Below the pieces are notes generated by a model. That model was not told the origin of the DNA and made no database searches. It saw only the letters and a list, made by a program, of their open reading frames with translations. DNA of 64,000 nucleotides from Superficieibacter sp. 1612_C1 (GTDB taxonomy: Bacteria; Pseudomonadota; Gammaproteobacteria; Enterobacterales; Enterobacteriaceae): contig NZ_JADGMI010000002.1 of the NCBI RefSeq assembly GCF_015234305.1, forward strand, positions 186,001 to 250,000, in the 5' to 3' direction. Within the stretch, counting starts at the first letter, position 1. Every line of letters starts with the position of its first letter. Position numbers and translations under genes: made by a program. Positions 38,016 to 47,396 of the stretch are shown piece by piece.

Positions 38016-38054
38016 GTTAAAAACATTCTTGATCAGGGAAAGGAAAACGATCTG

Positions 38055-38429
38055 ATGGCAAAAGAGTGGTTTACGGTGAAGGAGTGTCTGGCGTTGCCCG
38101 GCTATCCTACAACAGCGCCCTCGGTGCGCGAACGGCTTAATCAACTGGCGAAGGACAAGCCAGACCTTATTCGCAAGCGTAAAGGTTCAAAAGCCTGGGA
38201 GTACCATATTTCTCTGTTTCCCCTGTATGTCCGCCCCTGGCTGCTTAATGAACCTGTTTACGGTCGGGTCGAGGAGGAGGCCGGGACGTTGCCGCTTGAA
38301 GATACGTGGCGCTTTATTTTCAGACAGCTGACAGCGGAACAGAAACAGCGCGCTATTTCGCTCTTTAACTCTCAGGGGATCAGTGCGCTTTTGCCCGCAG
38401 TGATAAGTAATGATGACGTAGAGTGTTGA
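38055..38429 (+). CDS. Mu-type winged-helix DNA-binding protein
   Basis: A 124-residue protein whose N-terminal 70 residues (KEWFTVKECLALPGYPTTAP, SVRERLNQLAKD, RKRKGSKAWEYHISLFP) match the HTH Mu-type domain shared by the MuA transposase and Mu c repressor. The C-terminal part is short and unrelated to the transposase catalytic core, so this is not a transposase. It is divergent from the ner-like gene and may act as the repressor of a Mu-like switch. The ATG at 38055 has AGGAAA upstream; the ORF is open further upstream to 37869 but without homology. Confidence 0.82.
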   Translation: MAKEWFTVKECLALPGYPTTAPSVRERLNQLAKDKPDLIRKRKGSKAWEYHISLFPLYVRPWLLNEPVYGRVEEEAGTLPLEDTWRFIFRQLTAEQKQRAISLFNSQGISALLPAVISNDDVEC

Positions 38430-38582
38430 CAATCCGCGCTTCCGGCAGGCAAAATTCCGCCCCAACATTATCAACGCGATAATGCGTAAGCGTTTAACGT
38501 TATCCAACGCACCTTAATCCTGTTTATTTGGGTGAAGGGGGCGTGGCTTCTTCCCGCCTTACTTCGCATTTAGGAGTAATGC

Positions 38583-39761
38583 ATGTCATCTGCAACACCT
38601 CAGAACAATTCCACGTCGGGAAATACCGCGCTTTTTCGCACCGCTTTTGCCGTTTTTCTGACCTACATGACGGTCGGGATCCCGCTGCCGGTCATTCCGC
38701 TGTTTGTGCATCAGGAGCTGGGTTATGGCAACACCATGGTGGGCCTGGCCGTAGGTATTCAGTTTCTTGCGACCGTGTTAACCCGTGGCTATGCCGGACG
38801 TCTGGCCGATCAGTACGGCGCAAAACGCTCGGTGATGCAGGGCATGTTCGCCTGCGCGTTAGCGGGTGGTGCCTGGCTGCTGGCGGCGCTGTTGCCTGTT
38901 GACCCAATGGCAAAATTTGGCCTGCTTATCATTGGCCGCCTGATCCTCGGTTTTGGTGAAAGCCAGCTGCTGACCGGCACCCTGACCTGGGGCATGGGGC
39001 TGGTTGGGCCTGCGCGCTCGGGTAAAGTGATGTCCTGGAATGGGATGGCCATTTTTGGCGCGCTGGCCGCCGGTGCGCCGCTGGGGCTGTTTATTCACGA
39101 CCGCTACGGTTTTGCCACGCTGGCGATTGTTACCATGTTACTGCCGCTGCTGGCCTGGGCCTTTAACGGCACGGTACGCAAGGTGCCTGCGCACGGCGGG
39201 GAGCGTCCTTCATTATGGAGCGTGGTCGGGCTTATCTGGCAGCCAGGCTTAGGTCTGGCGTTGCAGGGGGTCGGGTTTGCCGTTATCAGCACGTTTATTT
39301 CCCTTTATTTCGCCAGTAACGGCTGGTCAATGGCCGGCTTTACGCTTACCGCATTCGGCGGTGCTTTTGTGCTGGTGCGGATCCTGTTTGGCTGGATGCC
39401 CGATCGTCTGGGCGGCGTCAGGGTGGCTATTTTCTCGCTGCTGGTTGAGACCGCCGGGCTGGCGCTGCTGTGGCTGGCACCCGTCTCCTGGGTGGCGATG
39501 GCTGGCGCAGCGCTGACGGGGGCCGGATGTTCGCTAATTTTCCCGGCGCTGGGTGTGGAAGTAGTGAAGCGCGTACCGCCGCAGGTGCGTGGCACGGCAC
39601 TGGGAGGCTACGCGGCCTTCCAGGATATCGCGATGGGACTCACCGGCCCGCTGGCGGGAGTTCTGGCGACGTCATACGGCTACCCATCGGTTTTCCTGGC
39701 AGGCGCGGTCTCCGCAGTGGTTGGGATTATTGTCACTCTGGTATCGTTTCGTAAAGCGTAA
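38583..39761 (+). CDS. yfcJ: MFS transporter YfcJ
   Basis: A 392-residue major facilitator with twelve predicted spans. The MFS signature between TM2 and TM3 is [11 protein letters not shown]. YfcJ belongs to the arabinose-efflux-like group and its substrate is uncertain. In E. coli it sits beside fabB; here the accessory pocket separates them. SD TTAGGAG lies before the ATG. Confidence 0.95.
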   Translation: MSSATPQNNSTSGNTALFRTAFAVFLTYMTVGIPLPVIPLFVHQELGYGNTMVGLAVGIQFLATVLTRGYAGRLADQYGAKRSVMQGMFACALAGGAWLLAALLPVDPMAKFGLLIIGRLILGFGESQLLTGTLTWGMGLVGPARSGKVMSWNGMAIFGALAAGAPLGLFIHDRYGFATLAIVTMLLPLLAWAFNGTVRKVPAHGGERPSLWSVVGLIWQPGLGLALQGVGFAVISTFISLYFASNGWSMAGFTLTAFGGAFVLVRILFGWMPDRLGGVRVAIFSLLVETAGLALLWLAPVSWVAMAGAALTGAGCSLIFPALGVEVVKRVPPQVRGTALGGYAAFQDIAMGLTGPLAGVLATSYGYPSVFLAGAVSAVVGIIVTLVSFRKA

Positions 39762-40078
39762 ATCAAAACTTGTCGCTGCCTCCATCAGAGGAGCGGCGAC
39801 TTCTGCTTATCATTAACGCTGTTTGGGTAGCGAAAATGAACGTTATTAGCTGAACGCTTATGTTTAAGCTGATATTTTACAGCAATTTTGCTGTAATTAT
39901 TCATGTTGCTAATGTGAGGTCTTAATTACTTTTGTTTTATATATATTACTACGTGAAAGATATCTTTAATATTGCGGTTGCAGTAGTTAAATGTGATCAA
40001 AATAACAAAAGAAAAGGTTAACGTTCAATAAAGTGTGGCTACCGAAGGAGATAAGTTTTTGTAAAGCAAGGAGTCATT
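39762..40078 (+). promoter_or_regulatory. yfcJ-PTS EIIC intergenic region
   Basis: 317 bp. It starts with an imperfect hairpin terminator candidate (39772-39800) for yfcJ. It then holds the palindrome TTACAGCA-ATTT-TGCTGTAA (39877-39896), a candidate operator, and AAATGTGATC-AAAATAAC (about 39989-40006), which matches the left half of a CRP site well and the right half poorly. The promoter of the PTS gene should be here. No gene was found. Confidence 0.45.
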
Positions 40079-41401
40079 ATGTCGTTTATGAGCTCGTTTG
40101 AACGAGGGATGGAGAAAGTCCTTGTCCCGGTGGCGATTAAACTGAATTCGCAGCGGCATGTCTCTGCAATTCGTGATGCGTTTATTTTATCGTTTCCTAT
40201 TGTGATGGCCAGCTCCATCATTGTATTAATCAATTTTGCCATATTATCGCCGGATGGTTTTCTGGCAACCTTGCTCCATCTGAAGGCGATATTCCCCAAC
40301 CTTGAGAAGGCGCAGGCTATTTTTACGCCAGTGATGAATGGTTCGGTGAATATTATGTCGATCCTGATTGCTTTCCTGGTGGGCAGAAATATGGCTAAAA
40401 GTTTTCACGAAGACGATCTGCTCTGCGGTCTGACCGCCATTGGCGCTTTCTTTGTGGTGTATACGCCGTATCAGGAAATCAGTGGTCAGACCTATATGAC
40501 CACCAAATATCTCGGCCCGCAGGGGCTATTTGTCGCGGTGATCGTGGCGATGCTGTCCAGCGAACTATTCTGCCGGTTAGCGAAAAACCCAAAAATCACC
40601 ATTACCATGCCGGACGCTGTTCCACCCGCGGTGGCGCGTTCTTTTAAGGTGTTAATCCCCATCATCGTGGTGATGATGCTTTTTTCGATTCTCAATTACC
40701 TGTTGCTAATGCTTTCTCCGGAAGGGCTGAACGACCTGATCTACAAGCTCATTCAGGCCCCGCTGAAAAATATGGGGACCAATATCTTTGCGGTGCTTAT
40801 TCTCGGCGTAGTGTCTAATCTGCTGTGGTTCCTCGGCATCCACGGACCCAATACCATTGCGGCGATCCGTGAATCGATTTTTTCCGAGGCCAATCTGGAA
40901 AACCTGTCGTGGGCGGCGCAGCACGGCGATACGTGGGGCGCGCCTTACCCTATTACCTGGACGGGTATAAACGATGCCTTTGCCAATTACGGCGGTTCAG
41001 GCATGACGCTGGGACTGCTGCTCGCGGTTTTTATCGCGTCGCGTCGTTCAGATTACCGCGATCTGGCGAAGATGTCTTTTGTGCCGGGGCTGTTTAACAT
41101 TAACGAGCCGGTGATGTTTGGGCTGCCCATTGTTCTGAACCCAATATTCCTTATACCCTTTATCCTGGTGCCGATGGTCAGCTCGCTGATTGGTTATATC
41201 TTCATTAGTACCGGTATTATTCCACCCATCGCGTATGCCGTGCCGTGGACCACGCCCGGGCCACTGATTGCCTTTTTTGGTACGGGCGGAAACTGGATGG
41301 CGTTAGTGGTGGGGCTTTTGTGTCTGGCCGCGGCAACGCTTATCTATCTGCCGTTTGTGATCGCGGCGAATAAGGTCAATGCCACGCAACCCACCGAGTA
41401 A
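40079..41401 (+). CDS. PTS EIIC, cellobiose/lichenan type
   Basis: A 440-residue membrane permease of the lactose/cellobiose PTS family (EIIC, CelB/ChbC-like). GINDAFANYGGSGMTLGLL and NINEPVMFGLPIVLNP are family motifs; the Glu of NEP is important for sugar binding. Its partners IIA and IIB and a hydrolase are missing nearby, so it must use EIIB/EIIA encoded elsewhere. Substrate probably a beta-glucoside or disaccharide; inferred. Convergent with flk. Confidence 0.88.
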   Translation: MSFMSSFERGMEKVLVPVAIKLNSQRHVSAIRDAFILSFPIVMASSIIVLINFAILSPDGFLATLLHLKAIFPNLEKAQAIFTPVMNGSVNIMSILIAFLVGRNMAKSFHEDDLLCGLTAIGAFFVVYTPYQEISGQTYMTTKYLGPQGLFVAVIVAMLSSELFCRLAKNPKITITMPDAVPPAVARSFKVLIPIIVVMMLFSILNYLLLMLSPEGLNDLIYKLIQAPLKNMGTNIFAVLILGVVSNLLWFLGIHGPNTIAAIRESIFSEANLENLSWAAQHGDTWGAPYPITWTGINDAFANYGGSGMTLGLLLAVFIASRRSDYRDLAKMSFVPGLFNINEPVMFGLPIVLNPIFLIPFILVPMVSSLIGYIFISTGIIPPIAYAVPWTTPGPLIAFFGTGGNWMALVVGLLCLAAATLIYLPFVIAANKVNATQPTE

Positions 41402-41410
41402 GCATCACGT

Positions 41411-41433
41411 CCCTGCGCCGTTCTGGCGCAGGG
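41411..41433. terminator. Terminator between PTS EIIC gene and flk
   Basis: CCCTGCGCC/GGCGCAGGG, 9-bp perfect stem with a 5-nt loop, between two convergent genes. T-runs are weak on both sides. Confidence 0.65.
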
Positions 41434-41441
41434 GCAAGCCT

Positions 41442-42446
41442 TTACAGCACCAGCCACAGCACAGCGAAAGCAACGAGCAGCGCAATTAACATCAGGCCGG
41501 GACGCGCTGACATGGCTTTAACGGTGTCATATAACGGCGCAAACGGACGATGGATCGGCTGAATATCGCCAATTTCCGGGGCATGCTGCGGGCGTTCTGC
41601 CCGGCGCAAAAAGACCTGATTCAACAAATCCTGCACCTGTGCCGTAGTCAGCACAGACTGCGCGGTCACCTGCCAGTGTTGCCGGGCGTGATCCTGAAGC
41701 TGATCCCATTCCTGCGGTTCCAGCGGCTGCTTGAGCGCGGCCTGAAGCGTGTGCAGCGTTGGCGCAGGCTGCGTGCTTAACGTCTGTCGCGCCTGGAGCC
41801 AGGTTACCAGATGGGTAAACTGTTTGGCCGGGATCAGCTCCCCGGTTTTCACGCCGGAAAGCTCCAGCATTGACTGCCAGATCAGCTTGCCGGATTCACC
41901 GGTGGCCGCCGCCAGCTTCGTCACCAGTTGATTAAGCGTATTATGTTCAGCCGGCAGCAGGGGACGATCGGTCCCCGGCCGTTGCTGCGGCTGCGGAATG
42001 GATAGCTCGTTATTCTGGAGCAGGGTGAGCACGCCCTTAAGCTGCTCAGGCGAAAGCTGGCTGAGCGCGGTTTGTCCGTATTGCTGGCGGATGAAATCGC
42101 TCACCGCCTGGCGATTGTTGCCGAGATTCAAAAGCTCGGTGAGCTGCGCCAGCGTCTGACGGTTGCTGTGGCTCTGCTGAGCCGCATCCAGCCGCTGCGT
42201 AAGGTTTTGCTCAGCGGCAGGAAAATGACGCGACAGCAGCGGCATCTCATTTTTCAGGCCAAGATCGTGTTTTATCCCGGCCCAGACTTCAGCGCTTTGT
42301 TGACGAGTCAGCGCGACCAGACGCGTAATTAAACGCTCCAGCACGGTACGCTGCTGGGTGGAAAGCGGCTGCTCTCCGGCGACTGAAGATGTGGCAGGTC
42401 CATCACCCGGAGGGCGAGCGGGCATACCTGAGATGGGTTGCGTCAT
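41442..42446 (-). CDS. flk: Flagellar regulator Flk
   Basis: A 334-residue protein with a long cytoplasmic helical, Gln-rich region (PLLPAEHNTLNQLVTKLAAATGE, PLLSRHFPAAEQNLTQRL) and a single C-terminal membrane anchor (PGLMLIALLVAFAVLWLVL). In Salmonella Flk prevents premature secretion of late flagellar substrates before the hook-basal body is complete. Divergent from pdxB. Confidence 0.94.
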   Translation of the reverse strand: MTQPISGMPARPPGDGPATSSVAGEQPLSTQQRTVLERLITRLVALTRQQSAEVWAGIKHDLGLKNEMPLLSRHFPAAEQNLTQRLDAAQQSHSNRQTLAQLTELLNLGNNRQAVSDFIRQQYGQTALSQLSPEQLKGVLTLLQNNELSIPQPQQRPGTDRPLLPAEHNTLNQLVTKLAAATGESGKLIWQSMLELSGVKTGELIPAKQFTHLVTWLQARQTLSTQPAPTLHTLQAALKQPLEPQEWDQLQDHARQHWQVTAQSVLTTAQVQDLLNQVFLRRAERPQHAPEIGDIQPIHRPFAPLYDTVKAMSARPGLMLIALLVAFAVLWLVL

Positions 42447-42553
42447 TCGGGATCCTTAGTGTCATCATACTCAACCAGGTTTGCGAGTATGCCTGGCGGC
42501 GGGATTATGGCACACTTGCCTGATGATCTCTCGTTTCAGACAGGTACTTTATC

Positions 42554-43690
42554 GTGAAAATCCTCGTTGATGAAAATATGCCCTACGCGCGTGGACTGTT
42601 CAGCCGTCTGGGCGAGGTAACAGCGGTTCCGGGACGTCCGATCCCGCTGGCGGCGCTGGCGGGTGCAGACGCGCTGATGGTACGTTCGGTCACGAAAGTG
42701 AATGAAGCGCTGCTGACGGGGCAGGGAATTAAATTTGTCGGCACCGCCACGGCAGGTACCGATCATGTTGACGAAGCATGGCTGACGCAGGCGGGAATTG
42801 GTTTTTCCGCCGCGCCGGGCTGTAATGCCATTGCCGTCGTTGAGTATGTCTTCTCATCGCTGCTGATGCTGGCAGAACGCGATGGCTTTACCCTCACCGA
42901 TCGCACGGTAGGGATTGTGGGCGTGGGTAACGTCGGACGGCGTCTGGCTGAGCGTCTTGAGGCGCTGGGCGTGCGCACGCTGCTCTGCGATCCGCCGCGT
43001 GCCGACCAGGGTGATGCAGGCGATTTCCGCTCGCTGGACGAGCTGGTACAGGAAGCCGACGTGCTGACGTTCCATACGCCGCTGTATAAAGACGGGCCGT
43101 ATAAAACGTTGCATCTGGCAGACGATGCGCTTATTCGTCGCCTGAAACCCGGCACCATCCTGATTAACGCCTGTCGCGGACCGGTCGTGGATAACGCCGC
43201 GCTGTTAGCCTGTTTGCAGGCGGGCCAGGCGTTGAGCGTGGTGCTGGACGTCTGGGAGCCGGAGCCGGATCTGCTGACTGATCTGCTGGATCGGGTCGAT
43301 ATCGGCACGCCGCACATTGCCGGTTACACGCTGGAAGGCAAAGCGCGTGGCACCACTCAGGTCTTCGAGGCGTTTAGCGAGTTTATCGGTCAGCGTCAGC
43401 AGGTCGCGCTGGCAACCCTGCTGCCCGCACCGGAATTTGGCCGCATCACCTTGCAGGGGCCGGTCGATCAAGCCACGCTAAAAAGGCTGGTGCATTTGGT
43501 GTATGATGTGCGCCGCGACGATGCGCCGCTGCGAAAAGTGGCAGGCGTACCGGGTGAGTTCGACAAGCTGCGTAAACATTATCTTGAGCGCCGCGAGTGG
43601 TCTTCATTATATGTGCAGTGCGACGACGCTGAGGCGGCAACGCTGCTGCATCAGCTCGGTTTTAACGCCGTTCATCACCCCATTCGTTAA
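42554..43690 (+). CDS. pdxB: Erythronate-4-phosphate dehydrogenase
   Basis: 378 residues; the second step of pyridoxal 5'-phosphate synthesis (4-phosphoerythronate to 2-oxo-3-hydroxy-4-phosphobutanoate). NAD-binding [16 protein letters not shown], catalytic Arg in [10 protein letters not shown], Glu in VWEPEPD and His in [13 protein letters not shown]. First gene of the conserved pdxB-usg-truA group. Confidence 0.98.
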   Translation: MKILVDENMPYARGLFSRLGEVTAVPGRPIPLAALAGADALMVRSVTKVNEALLTGQGIKFVGTATAGTDHVDEAWLTQAGIGFSAAPGCNAIAVVEYVFSSLLMLAERDGFTLTDRTVGIVGVGNVGRRLAERLEALGVRTLLCDPPRADQGDAGDFRSLDELVQEADVLTFHTPLYKDGPYKTLHLADDALIRRLKPGTILINACRGPVVDNAALLACLQAGQALSVVLDVWEPEPDLLTDLLDRVDIGTPHIAGYTLEGKARGTTQVFEAFSEFIGQRQQVALATLLPAPEFGRITLQGPVDQATLKRLVHLVYDVRRDDAPLRKVAGVPGEFDKLRKHYLERREWSSLYVQCDDAEAATLLHQLGFNAVHHPIR

Positions 43691-43753
43691 TCCTGTTTTT
43701 TTACTCCCTGCCTGATGGGGCGGGGAGCATCGCTATTTCTGGAGTACATCATC

Positions 43754-44764
43754 ATGTCTGAAGGCTGGAATATTGCCGTACTGGGCGCTACGGGCACCGT
43801 AGGCGAAGCTTTGCTTGAAACGCTTGCCGAGCGTGAATTTCCGGTAGGTGAACTGTACGCCCTCGCGCGTAGTGAAAGCGCCGGAGACTCTCTGCGCTAT
43901 GCAGGCAAAACCGTGCGCGTGGAAGATGCCGCTGATTTTGACTGGACGCAGGTGCAACTTGCCTTTTTCGTGGCGGGCGCTGAGGCTGCGGCAACGTATG
44001 CCGAGGATGCTGCCAACGCCGGTTGCCTGGTGATTGATACCAGCGGCCTGTTTGCCCTCGAACCAGACGTTCCGCTGGTGGTGCCGGAGGTGAACCCGTT
44101 CGTGCTGGCCGATTACCGTAATCGCAATATCATTGCGGTTCCGGACAGCCAGACCAGCCAGTTGCTGATCGCGCTTAAGCCGCTGATCGACGACGGCGGA
44201 CTGTCACGCATTACCGTCACCAGCCTGCTTTCCGCCTCCGCGCAGGGTAAAAAAGCGGTGGATGCGCTGGCGGGGCAGAGCGCGAAGCTGCTCAACGGTA
44301 TTCCGATTGATGAAGACGATTTCTTTGGCCGTCAGCTGGCGTTTAACCTGATGCCGTTCGTGCCGGATCGCGAAGGCACCGTGCGCGAAGAGCGTGTCAT
44401 TGTCGATCAAACGCGAAAAATTTTGCAGGACGACGGGCTGATGATTTCCGCGAGCTGCGTGCGCTCCTCTGTCTTTTACGGCCATGCGCAGATGGTTAGC
44501 TTTGAAGCCATGCGCCCGCTGGCTGCGGAAGAGGCGCGTGATGCCTTTGCGCGTGGTGAAGATATCGTGTTGTCCGAGGAAAATGATTTTCCGACCCAGG
44601 TGGGCGACGCTTCCGGGAGCGCGCACCTGTCGGTTGGCTGCGTGCGCAACGATTACGGGATGCCGGAACAGGTCCAGTTCTGGTCCGTTGCTGATAACGT
44701 CCGCTTTGGCGGCGCGCTGATGGCGGTCAAAATCGCCGAGAAACTGGTGCAGGAGTACCTGTAA
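43754..44764 (+). CDS. usg: Aspartate-semialdehyde dehydrogenase-like protein Usg
   Basis: A 336-residue homologue of Asd with the NADP-binding [15 protein letters not shown]. Where Asd has its catalytic Cys (NCxT type), the sequence reads AVPDSQTSQ with no Cys, so the dehydrogenase reaction is unlikely. Function unknown. The ATG at 43754 (MSEGWNIAV) is the family start. The gene is 2 nt from truA, and in E. coli they are cotranscribed. Confidence 0.94.
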   Translation: MSEGWNIAVLGATGTVGEALLETLAEREFPVGELYALARSESAGDSLRYAGKTVRVEDAADFDWTQVQLAFFVAGAEAAATYAEDAANAGCLVIDTSGLFALEPDVPLVVPEVNPFVLADYRNRNIIAVPDSQTSQLLIALKPLIDDGGLSRITVTSLLSASAQGKKAVDALAGQSAKLLNGIPIDEDDFFGRQLAFNLMPFVPDREGTVREERVIVDQTRKILQDDGLMISASCVRSSVFYGHAQMVSFEAMRPLAAEEARDAFARGEDIVLSEENDFPTQVGDASGSAHLSVGCVRNDYGMPEQVQFWSVADNVRFGGALMAVKIAEKLVQEYL

Positions 44765-44766
44765 TC

Positions 44767-45579
44767 ATGACGGAGGTGTTACAGCAGCCGCTCATGAAAA
44801 TTGCGCTCGGCATTGAGTACGACGGCAGTAAATATTACGGCTGGCAGCGGCAGAATGAAGTGCGCAGCGTGCAGGAAAAGCTGGAGAAAGCGCTCTCAAA
44901 AGTAGCCGACGAGCCGATTAACGTTTTCTGCGCCGGGCGTACCGACGCGGGCGTTCACAGCACCGGCCAGGTTGTGCATTTTGAAACGCGCGCCGTGCGT
45001 CAGGATGCGGCATGGACGCTGGGTGTAAATGCGAATTTACCTGGTGACATTGCCGTGCGCTGGGTTAAACATGTGGCGGATGACTTTCATGCGCGTTTTT
45101 GCGCCACGGCGCGCCGTTACCGTTACGTCATCTACAATCAGCGTTTACGTCCGGCAGTATTAAGCCAGGGCGTGACCCATTATTATCTGCCGCTGGACGC
45201 CGCACGGATGCATCGTGCTGCCCAGTCGCTGTTAGGTGAGAATGATTTTACGTCGTTTCGGGCGGTGCATTGTCAGTCGCGCACCCCGTGGCGTAACGTG
45301 ATGCACATTAACGTCGAGCGTTACGGTGCTTACGTGGTGGTTGATATCAAAGCGAATGCCTTTGTTCATCATATGGTAAGGAATATTGTCGGCAGTCTGA
45401 TGGAAGTGGGCGCGAACAACCGGCCAGAGAGCTGGATAGCAGAACTGCTTGCTGCAAAGGATCGGAATCTGGCGGCAGCAACGGCAAAAGCGGAAGGGCT
45501 GTATCTGGTGGCGGTAGATTACCCTGACCATTTCGATCTTCCGGTCATGCCGATGGGCCCGCTGTTTTTAGCGGACTAA
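44767..45579 (+). CDS. truA: tRNA pseudouridine(38-40) synthase TruA
   Basis: 270 residues. Isomerises uridines 38, 39 and 40 in the anticodon arm of many tRNAs. The catalytic Asp60 is in [14 protein letters not shown]. The motifs [10 protein letters not shown] and [16 protein letters not shown] are conserved. Start 2 nt after usg. Confidence 0.98.
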   Translation: MTEVLQQPLMKIALGIEYDGSKYYGWQRQNEVRSVQEKLEKALSKVADEPINVFCAGRTDAGVHSTGQVVHFETRAVRQDAAWTLGVNANLPGDIAVRWVKHVADDFHARFCATARRYRYVIYNQRLRPAVLSQGVTHYYLPLDAARMHRAAQSLLGENDFTSFRAVHCQSRTPWRNVMHINVERYGAYVVVDIKANAFVHHMVRNIVGSLMEVGANNRPESWIAELLAAKDRNLAAATAKAEGLYLVAVDYPDHFDLPVMPMGPLFLAD

Positions 45580-45606
45580 GTGGATTGTATAAAGGCATAT
45601 AACCCC

Positions 45607-46266
45607 ATGGATCTGATCTATTTCCTGATTGATTTTATTCTGCATATTGATGTGCATCTGGCGGAGCTGGTCGCGGAGTATGGCGTCTGGGTTTACGCTA
45701 TCCTGTTTTTGATCCTGTTTTGTGAAACGGGTCTGGTCGTTACGCCGTTTCTGCCGGGCGATTCATTGCTGTTCGTGGCCGGGGCGCTTTCCGCGCTGCC
45801 CACTAACGATCTGAACGTGCATCTGATGGTGATGCTGATGATTATCGCGGCGGTACTGGGCGATGCGGTGAACTACACGATTGGGCGCGTATTTGGCGAT
45901 AAACTGTTCAGTAACCCGAACTCGAAAATTTTTCGCCGTAGCTATCTGGATAAAACTCACGCGTTCTATGATAAGCACGGCGGGAAGACGATCATTCTTG
46001 CGCGTTTTGTGCCCATCGTCAGAACCTTTGCCCCTTTTGTGGCGGGAATGGGGAAGATGTCGTATCGTCATTTTGCCGCCTATAACGTCGCGGGCGCGTT
46101 GCTATGGGTGCTTCTCTTTACCTACGCAGGCTATCTGTTCGGCGATCTCCCGGTGGTACAGGAAAACCTTAAGCTATTGATTGTAGCGATCATTGTGCTG
46201 TCGGTTTTGCCTGGCGTGATTGAAATCATCCGCCACAAACGGGCAGCGTCAAAGCTGAGAAAATGA
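45607..46266 (+). CDS. dedA: DedA-family membrane protein DedA
   Basis: A 219-residue polytopic DedA/SNARE-associated protein. [11 protein letters not shown] and [18 protein letters not shown], with two essential Arg residues, are characteristic. Family members are linked to proton motive force, cell division and undecaprenyl-phosphate or phospholipid flipping. The start MDLIYFLID at 45607 was chosen over 45580. Confidence 0.96.
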   Translation: MDLIYFLIDFILHIDVHLAELVAEYGVWVYAILFLILFCETGLVVTPFLPGDSLLFVAGALSALPTNDLNVHLMVMLMIIAAVLGDAVNYTIGRVFGDKLFSNPNSKIFRRSYLDKTHAFYDKHGGKTIILARFVPIVRTFAPFVAGMGKMSYRHFAAYNVAGALLWVLLFTYAGYLFGDLPVVQENLKLLIVAIIVLSVLPGVIEIIRHKRAASKLRK

Positions 46267-46411
46267 CGGGGTAACGGCGGTTCGACCACTTTTTTATCCC
46301 AACTTGCGAACCGTTATGTTTTAATGTGCAACATTCATGGTCAGACGGGAGTGAAAATCCTTCCCGGCTGACAAAACTGGCATCGACCAGGTTCAGGCAG
46401 AAAGGTTATCA

Positions 46412-47326
46412 ATGAGCTGGATTGAACGAATTAAAAGCAACATCACTCCCACCCGCAAGGCCAGTATCCCTGAAGGGGTGTGGACGAAATGCGATAGCTG
46501 TGGTCAGGTTCTTTATCGGGCCGAGCTGGAGCGCAATCTTGAAGTATGTCCCAAGTGTGACCATCACATGCGTATGTCGGCGCGTAATCGCCTGCATAGC
46601 CTGCTGGATGAAGGATCGCTGGTCGAGCTGGGAAGCGAGCTTGAGCCTAAAGACGTACTGAAGTTCAGAGATTCCAAAAAGTACAAAGATCGTCTGGCAA
46701 GTGCGCAGAAAGAGACGGGCGAGAAAGACGCGCTGGTGGTGATGAAGGGCACGCTCTATGACATGCCAGTCGTTGCGGTGGCCTTTGAATTCACCTTTAT
46801 GGGTGGGTCAATGGGCTCCGTCGTCGGTGCACGTTTCGTGCGTGCGGTTGAGCAGGCGCTGGAAGACAACTGTCCGCTGATCTGCTTCTCCGCTTCAGGC
46901 GGTGCGCGTATGCAGGAAGCACTGATGTCACTGATGCAGATGGCGAAAACCTCTGCGGCGCTGGCAAAAATGCAGGAGCGCGGTCTGCCGTATATTTCGG
47001 TGCTGACCGACCCGACCATGGGTGGCGTTTCCGCCAGCTTTGCCATGCTGGGCGACCTGAACATCGCTGAGCCAAAAGCGCTGATCGGTTTTGCCGGTCC
47101 TCGTGTTATTGAGCAGACCGTGCGTGAAAAACTGCCGCCGGGCTTCCAGCGCAGTGAATTCCTGATCGAAAAAGGGGCGATTGATATGATTGTCCGCCGT
47201 CCGGAGATGCGCCTGAAGCTGGCCAGCATCCTGGCGAAGTTGATGAATCTCCCGGCACCCGATCCGGACGCACCGCGCGAAGACGTGGTGGTACCGCCGG
47301 TACCGGATCAGGAAATCGAGGCCTGA
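46412..47326 (+). CDS. accD: Acetyl-CoA carboxylase carboxyltransferase beta subunit
   Basis: 304 residues. Together with AccA transfers CO2 from carboxybiotin to acetyl-CoA in the first committed step of fatty acid synthesis. The N-terminal zinc finger uses Cys27, Cys30, Cys46 and Cys49 (CDSC...CPKC). [18 protein letters not shown] is the oxyanion region. Followed by a terminator. Confidence 0.98.
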   Translation: MSWIERIKSNITPTRKASIPEGVWTKCDSCGQVLYRAELERNLEVCPKCDHHMRMSARNRLHSLLDEGSLVELGSELEPKDVLKFRDSKKYKDRLASAQKETGEKDALVVMKGTLYDMPVVAVAFEFTFMGGSMGSVVGARFVRAVEQALEDNCPLICFSASGGARMQEALMSLMQMAKTSAALAKMQERGLPYISVLTDPTMGGVSASFAMLGDLNIAEPKALIGFAGPRVIEQTVREKLPPGFQRSEFLIEKGAIDMIVRRPEMRLKLASILAKLMNLPAPDPDAPREDVVVPPVPDQEIEA

Positions 47327-47334
47327 TAATGCAC

Positions 47335-47365
47335 AAGGGCAGGGCCAGACGGCGCTGCCCTTTTG
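47335..47365 (+). terminator. accD terminator
   Basis: AAGGGCAG/CTGCCCTT stem followed by TTGCTTTCCTTT, 9 nt after the accD stop. Confidence 0.75.
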
Positions 47366-47396
47366 CTTTCCTTTCCCGTTAAACGTTGCGGACATC

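Noticed and set aside
38055-38429. A MuA transposase
   Set aside because: Only the N-terminal Mu-type HTH is present; the DDE catalytic core is absent and the protein ends after 124 residues.
36545-38429. A classical type II toxin-antitoxin or an abortive infection system
   Set aside because: The putative protector is a lipoprotein and the partner looks like a cell-wall amidase, so both should act in the periplasm; this fits an effector-immunity pair better.
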